Source: Hydrogenophilales bacterium
GTDB lineage: Bacteria; Pseudomonadota; Gammaproteobacteria; Burkholderiales; Thiobacillaceae
Direction: 5' to 3'
Length of the DNA: 64,000 nucleotides
NCBI GenBank assembly: GCA_023258975.1
Contig: JAHFRD010000001.1
Location: 255,168-319,167 of the forward strand
The translations under genes were made by a program, and so were the position numbers. Numbering within the stretch: the stretch's first letter is position 1; each line of letters begins with the position of its first letter. Positions 47,146 to 56,601 of this stretch are shown piece by piece. Under the pieces are notes generated by a model. That model was not told the origin of the DNA. It saw only the letters and a program-made list of their open reading frames with translations, and did no database searches.

Positions 47146-47487
47146 TCAGATTTCAAGCATTTTCACCAGGTCGGCGGCTTCGGCCTTGACCAGCGCGTTC
47201 ACGCATGCTTCCAGCCCGCGGTAGCGCTCAAGCAACACGACACCCTGCGCGGTCAGCCTGGCACCCCCACCCTTTACACCACCGGTTGCGGTTTCAACCA
47301 GTTGCAGTGGGCAATTTCGGTTGAGTGAATCCAGCATATCCCAGGCGCGGCGATAGGAAATATGCAACTGTCGCGCGGCCCCGGATAGCGAGCCCGTGCC
47401 ATGAATGGCTTCCAGCAGACGTATTTTTCCCGGCCCGAGATTAAGCGGCGCGGGGAAAAGGATGCGTACGATCGGTTCCTGGGACAT
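47146..47487 (-). CDS. ModE-like stand-alone HTH regulator
   Basis: The 113-residue protein matches the N-terminal DNA-binding half of ModE (RLLEAIHGTGSLSGAARQLH, then SYRRAWDMLDSLNRN, GGGARLTAQGVVLLERYRGL). It lacks the C-terminal molybdate-binding domains, so it cannot sense molybdate by itself in the classical way. It is directly downstream of napB on the same strand. ATG 47562 would add 25 residues and overlap napB; 47487 is used because the conserved region begins there. Confidence 0.85.
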   Translation of the reverse strand: MSQEPIVRILFPAPLNLGPGKIRLLEAIHGTGSLSGAARQLHISYRRAWDMLDSLNRNCPLQLVETATGGVKGGGARLTAQGVVLLERYRGLEACVNALVKAEAADLVKMLEI

Positions 47488-47570
47488 GAAATGACCAGCC
47501 TTGGCGAGGCCGGCCATTTTACCCGCAGACACCACGCCACCCGCGAAAGGGTGGTCGTGCATGAGAGTGT

Positions 47571-48032
47571 TTACTTCGCTTTCTTGAAGGTACTGGTCAC
47601 CAGCACATCCACCTTGGCCTGCGGACGATGGCATTGGGTGCAATTCCACCGTCCCATGTAGAGCTCGCCCTTCTTCACATTGGCGTAATGGCTGGCGGGT
47701 GCCGGAATCGGCATGCCCTTGACGATTTTCTGGCCGAGAAGGTCGGGCTGCACATGGCAATCCTTGCACAGGTTGGAGTCGCGCGTAATGGGCAGCATAT
47801 CCTGTGTGCTATGCGTGATCATGGGCGGGGCGCTGTTATAGGAACGGAGCGCGCGTTTGTTGGTACCTGGATCGCCCCCCCCATAACTGAAGACGTCCGG
47901 GTTTCGAACGTCATAGACGCTGGAGTTGTATAACCCGAGAGAATCTTCGGGGATGGCCTGGTCCTGTACCGCGAAAGCGGGCAGGGACAAGAGAGAGGCC
48001 AGGACAGCACTCAATAGCAAGGTCTTCCTCAT
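47571..48032 (-). CDS. napB: Periplasmic nitrate reductase diheme subunit NapB
   Basis: The 153-residue cytochrome has a signal peptide (MRKTLLLSAVLASLLSLPAF) and two heme motifs, CKDCH (89-93) and CTQCH (131-135), with likely distal His ligands at 74 and 116. It passes electrons to NapA. The start overlaps the napH stop by four bases. Confidence 0.96.
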   Translation of the reverse strand: MRKTLLLSAVLASLLSLPAFAVQDQAIPEDSLGLYNSSVYDVRNPDVFSYGGGDPGTNKRALRSYNSAPPMITHSTQDMLPITRDSNLCKDCHVQPDLLGQKIVKGMPIPAPASHYANVKKGELYMGRWNCTQCHRPQAKVDVLVTSTFKKAK

Positions 48033-48970
48033 TTCGTCCTCCTTTGAACGGCAATGGCGTCCGCCTGCACATTGTGGCTGCGGATCAGGGGTTTGAAATC
48101 GAACTTCAGACTTCCTTCGGGGCAAATCGGCGAGCAGCGACCGCAGTTGCTGCATTCACCGGAAAACACATATCCACGTTCATCCAGCTTCTTCAGGTTG
48201 AGTACCTGCGGCTCAGGGCAGACGCTGGCGCATTCCCCGCAACGGGTACAGGTATTCTTGTCGAAACGCACCCGGAGCAGCGCGCTCTTGCCGACCAGGC
48301 TATAGAAAGCGCCGAGCGGGCACAGATGGCCGCACCAGCCATTTTTCAGGATCAGCAGATCAAACAGGAATATCGCCAGCAACGCGGTAAAACCCATCCC
48401 CAAACCGAAAATGATCTCGCGATGCGCCATACCGATCGGGCTCACCCACTCGAAAGCGGCGAGGCCACTGACGGCCGAGATCAGCAAGGTGGCCGCCAGG
48501 ACGAAATATCTCAGGGCGCGCGGCAGATGGATGACGGCCCGAATGCCCAGTTTGTCGCGCAACCAGCCGGAGGCATCGGTCACCACATTTACCGGGCAGA
48601 CCCATGCACAGAACACACGCCCACCGATCAACAAATAGAACCCCAGCACGATAGCGGCGCCGATCAGGCTTTCCTGCCGCAGGACATGGCCGGTCAGGAA
48701 TATCTGCAAGGTGGCGAAGGGATCGGTCAAGGGAATCAGGCCGATAAACATCGATGCGGAGAGATTGCCCCTGAGCAAAGGAACATTCTTCGCCACCTGC
48801 CAACCCCAGTGCGCCGATCCAAAGAACAGCAGGAGAAAACCGAACTGAGTGAGCCGCCGCAGAACGATGTAACGCCAGGACCAAGCGTTGGCGCCAAGGG
48901 AACGGCTATGGAGCTTTTCCACGGAGGCCAGGGCGTCGGCTTTGCCGAAGGAGGGTGGCGCGCTGCTCAT
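48029..48970 (-). CDS. napH: Quinol dehydrogenase membrane component NapH
   Basis: The 313-residue protein has four or five membrane helices, the paired CAWVCPVNVV and CGHLCPLGAF motifs, and two C-terminal cytoplasmic 4Fe-4S motifs, CTRCGECASVCPEP and CSNCGRCSPICPEG. With NapG it oxidises quinol and feeds NapB/NapA. No napC is present, so NapGH is the likely sole electron route. Confidence 0.96.
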   Translation of the reverse strand: MSSAPPSFGKADALASVEKLHSRSLGANAWSWRYIVLRRLTQFGFLLLFFGSAHWGWQVAKNVPLLRGNLSASMFIGLIPLTDPFATLQIFLTGHVLRQESLIGAAIVLGFYLLIGGRVFCAWVCPVNVVTDASGWLRDKLGIRAVIHLPRALRYFVLAATLLISAVSGLAAFEWVSPIGMAHREIIFGLGMGFTALLAIFLFDLLILKNGWCGHLCPLGAFYSLVGKSALLRVRFDKNTCTRCGECASVCPEPQVLNLKKLDERGYVFSGECSNCGRCSPICPEGSLKFDFKPLIRSHNVQADAIAVQRRTK

Positions 48971-49761
48971 AACCCACCCGAGTTCAGATAATCCATGCCC
49001 GGAGCGGTCTTGGGCACGGGGGCATCAGGCGCGGACGAGGGTGGCGCCGCAGCCGGTTTGAAGTCCTGAGTCACCTCGGTATCGAATGTCCAGCCCAGGC
49101 GGTAGTGCTCGCCGATTTTCCCTTGTACGAGCTTGTGCGGCAGGATGCGGATGGCGGCAATCTCGGTGGGGCAAGCCTTCTCGCAGATGCCACATCCTGT
49201 GCAGGCATCGGAATGGACCAAAGGAATGAACATGGCATGCCTGGACGTCTGCCTTGGATGAGTTTCCAGGGTGATGGCCTTGCCCTTGATCGGGCATTCG
49301 CGGTGGCAGATTTCGCAACGCAATCCCTTGTACGACAGGCAGTTCTCGATATCGATCACAGCCAGTCCCATGCGCGCATCTTCGATGCGCTTCAGCTTGG
49401 GTGACAGCGCGCCGGTGGGGCAAGCATTCATGCAGGGAATGTCCGGGCACATGATGCAAGCGCCGGTACGCGGTGTGTAGAACGGCATGCCGATGGGTAG
49501 ATTGCCGCCAGCCGGTTGCAATTTGAGAATGTGTGGCGGGCAGTCGACCACGCATTGACCACACTTGATGCAGGCGGCGTTGAAATCGTTTTCCGCGAGG
49601 GCGCCGGGCGGCCGCAGGGCATAGGGCGCAGCGCGCGCCTCGTTACGCAGGATGTAGTCCCACAAGAGGGCGCCGGTACCGGCGATCGCGGCGCCTTGCG
49701 CCAGCTTCACCAGAAAATCGCGGCGGGTTGGATGCAGGCCACTCGGGCCTTGTTCGGACAT
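48967..49761 (-). CDS. napG: Ferredoxin-type protein NapG
   Basis: The 264-residue protein has a Tat signal (TRRDFLVKLAQGAAIAGTGA) and four 4Fe-4S motifs (CIKCGQCVVDCP, CIMCPDIPCMNACP, CEICHRECP, CTGCGICEKACP). It resides in the periplasm and takes electrons from NapH. It overlaps napH by four bases. Confidence 0.96.
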   Translation of the reverse strand: MSEQGPSGLHPTRRDFLVKLAQGAAIAGTGALLWDYILRNEARAAPYALRPPGALAENDFNAACIKCGQCVVDCPPHILKLQPAGGNLPIGMPFYTPRTGACIMCPDIPCMNACPTGALSPKLKRIEDARMGLAVIDIENCLSYKGLRCEICHRECPIKGKAITLETHPRQTSRHAMFIPLVHSDACTGCGICEKACPTEIAAIRILPHKLVQGKIGEHYRLGWTFDTEVTQDFKPAAAPPSSAPDAPVPKTAPGMDYLNSGGL

Positions 49762-49830
49762 TTCTGATACCTATCGAAAAGGGCATTGATCAGGCCGGGG
49801 TGAGGAAGCGGGAGGGTCTGGCAGACCGCG

Positions 49831-49868
49831 CTCCCTCACCCCGGCCCTCTCCCGAGGAGGGAGAGGGA
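49831..49868. repeat. Palindromic repeat (CCTCACCCC family) between napA and napG
   Basis: CTCCCTCACCCCGGCCCTCT followed by an inverted GAGGAGGGAGAGGGA. It is related to the unit at 29571-29610. It interrupts an otherwise tightly packed nap operon and could attenuate or stabilise the transcript. Confidence 0.75.
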
Positions 49869-49883
49869 AGAAGGTTGCTTACA

Positions 49884-52646
49884 TCAAGCCTTGTAGATCT
49901 TCACCGAACACTTCTTGTAGTCGGTTTCTTTTGAAAGCGGGCAAGTCGCGTCGAGGGTGACCTTGTTGATCAACACGCCCTCGTCGAACCAGGGCACATA
50001 AACCAAGCCGCGCGGCACACGGTTGCGACCGCCTGTTTCCAGTCGCACCTTGACCTTGCCGCGACGCGACTCGACCCAGACCAGGTCATTGCGCTTGAGG
50101 CCCTTGGCGTCGGCGTCCTTCTGGTTGATCCAGCACACGGCGGCCGGCACCGCGCGGTGTAGTTCCGGTACCCGCCGGGTCATGGTGCCGGAGTGCCAGT
50201 GCTCCAGCACGCGACCGGTACACAGCCAGAGATCGTAGTTGGCATCAGGCTTCTCGACCGGCGAGGCATAGGGGCGGAAGTAGATCTTGGCCTTGCCGGA
50301 GATGTCCACCTTGTTGGCGGGATCGCCGGGCTTGTCCAGATCACCCATGACCATCTTGGCGCCGTTGTTTCCATAGAAGTCGAAGCCCGATCCCGGTTTG
50401 ACATAGGGGTCGTACTTCTCGTTGTTGCGCCAGCCCGTTTCCACCCACTTGCCGTCTTTCTCCACTACCGGCCATTTCAGGCCGCGCACGCTGTCGCCGT
50501 GATAGACATCGAACGGAGCCAGGTCGTGGCCATGGCCGACACCAAATTGGCGATATTCCTCGAACAACGCCTTTTCGGGAAACCAGCCGTCATTGAGAAG
50601 ATCGGCGATATGGTTGCCGTGCCCCTTGGCCACGGGATCGGGCCATTTGACCTTCTTGTTCTCCGGCGTGGCGAACAGCACATCGTAGAGCGTGGACTCG
50701 GGGGTGTACCCCATCTTCACCGCCTCATCGAGCACACTGGGCAGTTTGCCGTCCTCAAATCCCTCGGACTTCAGGCCAGGAATCTTCTGCTCGCCCCAGA
50801 CGTCCTTGAGTTTGAAGCGTTTGGACAATTCCAGAGTCATCCACAGGTCACCGCGCGCCTGGCCGGGAGGCAGTATCTGCTGGCGCCAGACCTGGGTGCG
50901 GCGCTCGGCGTTGCCGTACGCGCCCCATTTCTCGTTGATCATCGCGGCGGGCAGGATCAGGTCGGCCACCTTGGCGGAAACGCCGGGGTAAGCATCGGCG
51001 ACGACGATGAAGTTATTCATCTCGCGCGCGCCCTTGATCCAGTGATTGACGTTGGCGGTGTTCTGCCAGGGGTTGTTCACCTGGGTCCAGGAAAACAAAA
51101 CATTGCCGTCTTCCAGATCGCGCATGATCTTGACGAAGTGGCTGCCCATCTGCGGATTGATGGTCTTGGCGGGCAATTTCCATACTTTCTCGGTGATGGC
51201 GCGGTGTTTCGGGTTCATCACCACCATGTCGGAGGGCAGGCGGTGGGCAAAGGTACCCACCTCGCGCGCCGTGCCGCAGGCGGACGGCTGGCCGGTCAGA
51301 GAGAAAGCCCCGTTGCCGGGCTGGCACTGGCGGCCGGTGAGCAGGTGGTTCGTGTAGCACTGCTCGTTGACCCAGGAACCACGCTGGTGCTGGTTGAAGC
51401 CCATGGTCCAGTAGGACACGATCTTGCGGCCCTTCTCGCAATAAAGGTCGGCCAGCGCCTGAAGCTTGGCCTTGAACGCGTCCATCGACTCGTCCGGATC
51501 ACCCTTGGCGACCGCAGCAGTGAACTCCAGCGTGTACGGCTCCACGGCGGTCTTGAAGTCGTCGAAACTGATCGCCCAGTCCTTCATGGCTGTGGCGGCG
51601 TTCTTCTGCTCCACCACCTCGCCTTCCTTCTTGCGCTGGGCGATGGCTTCCCACTTGTCGATGACGTGGGACTGCTCGTTCTTGACGATTTCCATCTCGG
51701 CGGCCGAGGCGAACTTGTCGGCATTCTTCGGGCGGAAACCGTAGCCAATGTCGTAGGGGCCGGTGGCGAACTGGGTATGCTTCTTGACAAATTCATGGTC
51801 CACGGCATCGCGCTTGACGATTTCGCGGGCGATGTAGTTCTGGATCGCCAGGTCACCACTGGGGGCGAAAATGATTTCCAGGTCGGCGATGTCCGAAGAC
51901 ATGTTGCCGTAGGTGGACAGATTCACCACTTTCATCTTGCTGTGGGTCAGGCGGCGGTCGGTGATGCGCGACCAGAGGATGGGGTGCATCTCGGCCATGT
52001 TGGCACCCCAGAGGATGGCGGTGTCGGTGTGTTCGATGTCGTCGTAGTTGCCCTGCGGCTCGTCGATGCCGAAAGTCTGCATGAAGGCGACCACGGCGGA
52101 GGCCATGCAGTGGCGGGCGTTGGGGTCGATATTGTTGGAGCGGAAGCCGGCCTTCATCAATTTGGCGGCGGCATAACCCTCATGAATGGTGTACTGGCCG
52201 GAGCCGAAGATGGAAATGCCGTGCGGGCCTTTTTCCTTCATGGCCCAGCGCATTTTCTCTTCCATGATGTCGATGGCCTGTTCCCAGGAGATGGGAACAA
52301 ACTTGCCCTTCTTGTCGAACTTGCCGTCGGTCATGCGCAGCAAGGGCTGAGTCAGGCGATCCTTGCCGTAATTGATCTTGCCGTTGAAGTAACCCTTGAT
52401 GCAGTTCAGCCCCTTGTTCACGGGCGCGTCCGGATCACCCTTGGTGGCGACGATACGGCCACCCTGGGTGGCGACCATGATGCCGCAGCCGGTGCCGCAG
52501 AAACGACAAACACCTTTGTCCCACTGCCACCCGGCTTCCCCACCCTTGACGGCGGCCTCGGCCTGCTCGGACAGCGGCATTCCCACCGTGGCGGCGGTGG
52601 CACCGGCAATACTGGTCTTCAGAAAATCACGACGCGAAAGTCCCAT
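49884..52646 (-). CDS. napA: Periplasmic nitrate reductase catalytic subunit NapA
   Basis: The 920-residue molybdoenzyme has a Tat signal ([20 protein letters not shown]), a 4Fe-4S site with Cys47, Cys50, Cys54 and Cys82 (CRFCGTGCG), and the Mo-ligand Cys180 in [18 protein letters not shown]. It reduces nitrate to nitrite with a bis-MGD cofactor. The length is slightly above the E. coli enzyme (828) owing to several insertions (for example about 300-380), as in many denitrifiers. Confidence 0.97.
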   Translation of the reverse strand: MGLSRRDFLKTSIAGATAATVGMPLSEQAEAAVKGGEAGWQWDKGVCRFCGTGCGIMVATQGGRIVATKGDPDAPVNKGLNCIKGYFNGKINYGKDRLTQPLLRMTDGKFDKKGKFVPISWEQAIDIMEEKMRWAMKEKGPHGISIFGSGQYTIHEGYAAAKLMKAGFRSNNIDPNARHCMASAVVAFMQTFGIDEPQGNYDDIEHTDTAILWGANMAEMHPILWSRITDRRLTHSKMKVVNLSTYGNMSSDIADLEIIFAPSGDLAIQNYIAREIVKRDAVDHEFVKKHTQFATGPYDIGYGFRPKNADKFASAAEMEIVKNEQSHVIDKWEAIAQRKKEGEVVEQKNAATAMKDWAISFDDFKTAVEPYTLEFTAAVAKGDPDESMDAFKAKLQALADLYCEKGRKIVSYWTMGFNQHQRGSWVNEQCYTNHLLTGRQCQPGNGAFSLTGQPSACGTAREVGTFAHRLPSDMVVMNPKHRAITEKVWKLPAKTINPQMGSHFVKIMRDLEDGNVLFSWTQVNNPWQNTANVNHWIKGAREMNNFIVVADAYPGVSAKVADLILPAAMINEKWGAYGNAERRTQVWRQQILPPGQARGDLWMTLELSKRFKLKDVWGEQKIPGLKSEGFEDGKLPSVLDEAVKMGYTPESTLYDVLFATPENKKVKWPDPVAKGHGNHIADLLNDGWFPEKALFEEYRQFGVGHGHDLAPFDVYHGDSVRGLKWPVVEKDGKWVETGWRNNEKYDPYVKPGSGFDFYGNNGAKMVMGDLDKPGDPANKVDISGKAKIYFRPYASPVEKPDANYDLWLCTGRVLEHWHSGTMTRRVPELHRAVPAAVCWINQKDADAKGLKRNDLVWVESRRGKVKVRLETGGRNRVPRGLVYVPWFDEGVLINKVTLDATCPLSKETDYKKCSVKIYKA

Positions 52647-52666
52647 CTCAGCCTCCTAGAGCTTGA

Positions 52667-52990
52667 TCAACTGTTCAAATATGCCGGTACGGCACAGGTT
52701 TCGAATCCATCCTGCTGTTCTTCCAACTCCGGCGGCATGGCTTCGTAAATGCGTTCATCCTCGGCGAGATAGTGGTAGACCATCTCCGCCATGATGACGT
52801 GCGGCAGCGCCTTGATGCGCTTGACGCCTTCGATCTCGGCATGAATATCTTCCGCCTCCTGCACCGCGACGATGCGGCCAGTTGCTTCATCCACCTGATG
52901 TACTTCCACGCCTTCCAGCGCGTTCAGGGCAGAAACCACCATGCCCTGACTCCCCGGTTGGGCTACCACCAAAATGCCTGACAGATTCAC
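52667..52990 (-). CDS. napD: NapA maturation chaperone NapD
   Basis: The 107-residue protein is a ferredoxin-like NapD (SGILVVAQPGSQGMVVSALN, VYHYLAEDERIYEAMPPELE) that binds the NapA Tat signal until cofactor is loaded. It starts with GTG at 52990, preceded by an AGGAG site. It is the first gene of napDAGHB and lies 61 bases from the FNR-type box. Confidence 0.93.
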   Translation of the reverse strand: MNLSGILVVAQPGSQGMVVSALNALEGVEVHQVDEATGRIVAVQEAEDIHAEIEGVKRIKALPHVIMAEMVYHYLAEDERIYEAMPPELEEQQDGFETCAVPAYLNS

Positions 52991-53050
52991 GGCCTTACTC
53001 CTTTGGGGTTAGATGCGGGGCAATCCTGACGACGCAGTCCTTTATTTACT

Positions 53051-53064
53051 TTGATAAAGATCAA
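53051..53064. promoter_or_regulatory. Perfect FNR/Dnr box between napD and the Crp/Fnr gene
   Basis: TTGATAAAGATCAA matches the TTGAT-N4-ATCAA consensus in both halves. It is in the 129-base divergent gap, about 67 bases from the napD start and 62 from the regulator start, so one dimer could serve both genes. Confidence 0.9.
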
Positions 53065-53107
53065 GTTTAGTGCAGGCTTTAAATGTCTTAATCGTCCACC
53101 CTAGAAC

Positions 53108-53112
53108 AGGAG
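53108..53112 (+). promoter_or_regulatory. Ribosome site fixing a TTG start
   Basis: AGGAG lies seven bases before the TTG at 53120, supporting this as the initiator of the Crp/Fnr gene although it is a rare codon for starts. Confidence 0.75.
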
Positions 53113-53119
53113 CACTCAT

Positions 53120-53809
53120 TTGATCCAGGAAACCCGTCACTCAGTCGCTGAAATCCTGTCCCGCCAACCCATGTTTCGAGGCCTGAGTCTGGAAGAGTTG
53201 CAGCTGATCGCTTCGGGTTGCCGGGAGTTTCGCGTCAGAAAGAACGAAGTATTGTTCCAGAAGGGTGACGAAGCCCTGGGCCTGCATGTATTGGTGATGG
53301 GACAGGTCAAGCTGGCCATCCCCTCGGTGAATGGCGTGGAAAAAGTCGTGCATATGTGCGGCCCCGGCAGCACCTTCGGAGAGGCGGTGCTATTTCTGGA
53401 TCGGCCCTATCCGGTGACCGCGCAGTCCACCGTGGACAGCATCATTCTGCTGATAACCAAGCGCACCCTGCTGGACGCGACGGACGCCAGCCCCATGCTC
53501 TCGCGCAAGATGCTGGCCAGCCTGTCGGTACGCCTGCACGAACTGCTCGAAGACATGGAAACCTGCACGCTGCGCACCAGCGCGCAGCGAGTGGTGTGTT
53601 TCCTTACCCAGTCCGTGCCATCGTTGGATGAAACCCGTTGCGACATCCATCTCCCGGCCAGCAAGCAGACCATCGCCTCGCAGCTCAATCTGGCCCCGGA
53701 AACCCTCTCGCGCGTCCTCGGCCATCTCTCCGAAGCGGGCCTGATCAAGGTCAAGGGCCGCACCATCACCATCCTGGATTGCCAGAAACTGCGCACGTTC
53801 ACGGCGTAG
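53120..53809 (+). CDS. Crp/Fnr-family regulator (Dnr-like), divergent from nap
   Basis: The 229-residue protein has the sensor barrel (NEVLFQKGDEALGLHVLVMG) and HTH (KQTIASQLNLAPETLSRVLG) with the APETLSR recognition pattern that reads TTGAT half-sites. It lacks the N-terminal Cys cluster of FNR, pointing to a Dnr/NarR-type heme or NO sensor. The perfect box upstream suggests autoregulation and control of napDAGHB. Confidence 0.9.
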   Translation: MIQETRHSVAEILSRQPMFRGLSLEELQLIASGCREFRVRKNEVLFQKGDEALGLHVLVMGQVKLAIPSVNGVEKVVHMCGPGSTFGEAVLFLDRPYPVTAQSTVDSIILLITKRTLLDATDASPMLSRKMLASLSVRLHELLEDMETCTLRTSAQRVVCFLTQSVPSLDETRCDIHLPASKQTIASQLNLAPETLSRVLGHLSEAGLIKVKGRTITILDCQKLRTFTA

Positions 53810-53817
53810 ACACACCG

Positions 53818-54462
53818 TCACCCGACCTCGATTGGTAACGGAGAATTCAGAACAGGGTGAAGCGGGCTGCCTGACCTGGCAACCAGGGCCGCGAGGTAGC
53901 CTTCACTTGGCTGGAAGTGCGTGTACTGTAGATATCCATCTCGTGCCCAAGGCTGCCTGGAACATTCAGGAGGTTGCATCTCGCGCCCGAAAAACTTGAA
54001 TGTCGCTTCCTTGAGAGTCCACATCCGGTAGAAACGAGCGCTTCGTTCGGATACAGGAAATGACAGAAAGCAACGCAATTCGGCGGGGCTGCAAACCTGT
54101 TCCGTGAGAGCTTCGAAATCGCGCTCACGGCAAAATTCCACATCCAGCCCAATTTCCACCCTGGCTATGGCGCAGGCAACCAACTCCCTGGAGTGGGACA
54201 AGCTGATTTCGGGCACATCAGCGCCGACCAGGCGCGGCTTGCCGGAAGCCGCATCAAGCCGCCATTCCGCCGCGACGGCGCCATATTTCCGCCGCAATGC
54301 CTGGCGGAGCAGGAAACGCCCCAGAATGAACTGCGCGCGGCGGCGAGGATGGGTGATACGAACCAGACGCTCCACGCTGTTCCGATCCAACCGCCCGGCC
54401 ATCTCCTCGCAATCCTGGTGCCGTATATCGGCGAGAAATACATCCACTTCCGTGGTTTTCAT
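53818..54462 (-). CDS. 4'-phosphopantetheinyl transferase (Sfp type)
   Basis: The 214-residue protein has the Sfp motifs ISLSHSRELVACAI, IGLDVEFCRERDFEAL with the Mg-binding Asp, and FYRMWTLKEATFKFFGREMQ. It loads phosphopantetheine on the serine of ACPs. It is divergent from the aryl-polyene genes, whose two ACPs are its likely clients. ATG at 54462 is used; a TTG six bases earlier is possible. Confidence 0.9.
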   Translation of the reverse strand: MKTTEVDVFLADIRHQDCEEMAGRLDRNSVERLVRITHPRRRAQFILGRFLLRQALRRKYGAVAAEWRLDAASGKPRLVGADVPEISLSHSRELVACAIARVEIGLDVEFCRERDFEALTEQVCSPAELRCFLSFPVSERSARFYRMWTLKEATFKFFGREMQPPECSRQPWARDGYLQYTHFQPSEGYLAALVARSGSPLHPVLNSPLPIEVG

Positions 54463-54581
54463 GGTCAATTCCCACTAAAGGCATTTCGGATAGAATCGCC
54501 CGGTTTGTTTACAACAAAATTTGATATTCAAGGGAAATAAGGGGGCGCCGACAGCATGGCAGGGTGGGGCTCCGCAACATC

Positions 54582-55304
54582 ATGCATATGAAACTATCCG
54601 CGTGCGCCGCCTGGGCTCCCGGCCTTTGCGACATCTCCGCATGGCGATCCTGGCGCGGCGCCCCCCCCGCCGACGATGGCTCCGCGCCGGAAGTCCGTTT
54701 CGTCGATGCCATGATGCGTCGCCGTCTGGGGCGTTTATCGCGCATGGCGCTGCATGTTGCGAACGAAGTGGCCGCTGGCCTGACCTCCCTCACCACCAAA
54801 GTTTCCACAGTATTCGCCTCGCGCCACGGCGAACTCTCGCGAACGGTGGACATTCTGCATGCCCTGGCCGCCGACGAGGCGCCCTCCCCCACCGCGTTCA
54901 GCCTTTCAGTACACAATTCAGCCGCCGGAATCTTCTCCATCATCCGTGCCAACCATGCGCCCTCAACGGCTCTGGCCGCCGACGATGAAACCCTGCTCTG
55001 GGCCTTGCAGGACGCGGCCATCCGGCTGGCCACCGACCCCGATTTGGTGATCCTGCTGATCTATGCCGACGAACCCCTGCCTGGGGAATACCGACAGTTC
55101 TCCTCCGTCAAGGAATCGGCCCATGCGCTCGCCTTCCTATTGCAGGCTGGCGAAGGCATGAACCTGGAATGGGCCGAGAACCGGGGTCTGCCGCCTTCGC
55201 GCGAGCCATTGTCCCTGGCCATAATGGCGAACCTCCTGGGACATCGGGATCGCCTCGTATGGCATGGTGAACGACTCTCCGTTCAAGGTCGCCACCATGC
55301 TTGA
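54582..55304 (+). CDS. Beta-ketoacyl synthase-like chain-length factor of an aryl-polyene cluster
   Basis: The 240-residue protein matches the short beta-ketoacyl-synthase N-terminal family found in aryl-polyene loci (AACAAW-type start, then VRFVDAMMRRRLGRLSRMAL, HGELSRTVDILHALAADEAP, FSLSVHNSAAGIFSI). The active-site Cys of true ketosynthases is replaced by a SVHNS stretch, so it should act as a chain-length partner of a KS encoded elsewhere, presumably past the right edge. No good ribosome site is seen; starts 54564 (GTG), 54582 and 54588 are all possible. Confidence 0.85.
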   Translation: MHMKLSACAAWAPGLCDISAWRSWRGAPPADDGSAPEVRFVDAMMRRRLGRLSRMALHVANEVAAGLTSLTTKVSTVFASRHGELSRTVDILHALAADEAPSPTAFSLSVHNSAAGIFSIIRANHAPSTALAADDETLLWALQDAAIRLATDPDLVILLIYADEPLPGEYRQFSSVKESAHALAFLLQAGEGMNLEWAENRGLPPSREPLSLAIMANLLGHRDRLVWHGERLSVQGRHHA

Positions 55305-56082
55305 AAACGTAAATTACCTCTGGCGGTTAAGTGTGACTGGCGTCTGCTTCGCGCTATTCAGTATCGGCGGCTCCCTGCTCACGGCTCTGGTGTTTCCGCC
55401 CCTGCGCCTGCTTCCAGGTGGCGAAGCCGAACGCAACCGGCGTACCCAGGCTCTGATTCAACGTTTTTTCGCGGTGCTGATCGGTCTCCTGCGCGCGCTC
55501 GGCGTCATGCGTCTGGAATTGCACAACGCCGAGATGCTACGCCGATGCGGCGGCATGCTGGTATTTGCCAACCATCCCAGCTACCTGGATGTTGTGGTGA
55601 TGCTGTCGCTGATGCCTCGCTCATCCTGCGTGGTCAACAGCCGCCTCTGGCGTAGTCCTTTCTGGGGCGGCGTGGTGCGCTCCGCCGGCTACATCCGCAA
55701 CGATGCTCCGGAAACCCTGGTGGACGATTGTGTCGCGGCGCTGGAAGGCGGCGAACCACTGATCATCTTTCCCGAAGGCACCCGCAGCGTGCCGGGGCAA
55801 CCTCCACGCATGCCACGCGGCGCCGCCCACATCGCGCTGAAAAGTGGGCGCGACATTTTGCCGGTGATCCTCACCTGCGACCCGCCGACGCTGACCAAAG
55901 CCATGCCCTGGTATCGCATCCCGCGGCACGCGTTCACATTCCGGCTGGAAGTCCGGCCACCGCTCAAGGTGGCCGACTGTGTCGGCATCTCGGAGCCGGC
56001 CAGCCTGGCCGCGCGCAAATTGACCACCTATCTGGAAAGCTATTTCACAAGGGAATTGAATCACCATGAACGTTGCAACTGA
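55297..56082 (+). CDS. PlsC-like 1-acyl-glycerol-phosphate acyltransferase
   Basis: The 261-residue protein has an N-terminal membrane segment and the acyltransferase motifs NHPSYLD (His-X4-Asp), then EGTRSVPG and a final lipid-binding region. The ATG at 55297 overlaps the previous stop by eight bases; ATG 55264 would give a longer overlap. In aryl-polyene clusters an enzyme of this kind is thought to help attach the polyene to a lipid or glycan carrier. Confidence 0.87.
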   Translation: MLENVNYLWRLSVTGVCFALFSIGGSLLTALVFPPLRLLPGGEAERNRRTQALIQRFFAVLIGLLRALGVMRLELHNAEMLRRCGGMLVFANHPSYLDVVVMLSLMPRSSCVVNSRLWRSPFWGGVVRSAGYIRNDAPETLVDDCVAALEGGEPLIIFPEGTRSVPGQPPRMPRGAAHIALKSGRDILPVILTCDPPTLTKAMPWYRIPRHAFTFRLEVRPPLKVADCVGISEPASLAARKLTTYLESYFTRELNHHERCN

Positions 56083-56338
56083 CGAGCTTGAATCTGCCAT
56101 CAAGGCGCTGATTGTCGATGCCCTGCAACTGGAAGACATCCGGCCCGAGGACATTGATGCCGACGCGCCCCTGTTCGGAGAGGGACTGGGGCTGGATTCC
56201 ATCGACGCACTGGAACTGGGCGTCGCGCTGAAAAAACATTTTGGCCTCACCCTGGCCACGAACGACCCCGCCATCAAGGACCATTTCCGTAGTGTGAGCA
56301 GCCTTGCCCGCCTCATCACCAGCCAACAGAAAGCCTGA
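56066..56338 (+). CDS. Acyl carrier protein 1 (aryl-polyene cluster)
   Basis: The 90-residue ACP has the phosphopantetheine site GLGLDSIDALELGVALKKHF with Ser in DSI. It overlaps the end of the acyltransferase gene and is followed two bases later by a second ACP. One of the two probably carries the starter, the other the extending polyene. Confidence 0.93.
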   Translation: MNVATDELESAIKALIVDALQLEDIRPEDIDADAPLFGEGLGLDSIDALELGVALKKHFGLTLATNDPAIKDHFRSVSSLARLITSQQKA

Positions 56339-56340
56339 TC

Positions 56341-56592
56341 ATGCCGATGACCGACGACGACATCCTCAACCGCCTGCGTGGCATCCTGGTCGAGAACTTC
56401 GAGATCACCCCGGAAGCCGTGACCCTGGAAGCCCATCTCTACGAAGAACTGGGGCTGGACAGCATCGACGCGGTCGATCTGGCCATCAAGGTGCAACAAC
56501 TCACCGGCAAGCGCATCAAACCGGAAGATTTCAAGCATGTGCGCACCGTGGGCGACGTGGTGGCCACCGCCCGGCAACTTCTTGCCGCCTGA
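56341..56592 (+). CDS. Acyl carrier protein 2 (aryl-polyene cluster)
   Basis: The 83-residue ACP has the modification site ELGLDSIDAVDLAIKVQQLT. Sequence around the site differs from ACP 1, in keeping with different partner enzymes. Confidence 0.93.
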   Translation: MPMTDDDILNRLRGILVENFEITPEAVTLEAHLYEELGLDSIDAVDLAIKVQQLTGKRIKPEDFKHVRTVGDVVATARQLLAA

Positions 56593-56601
56593 ACACGCAT
56601 C

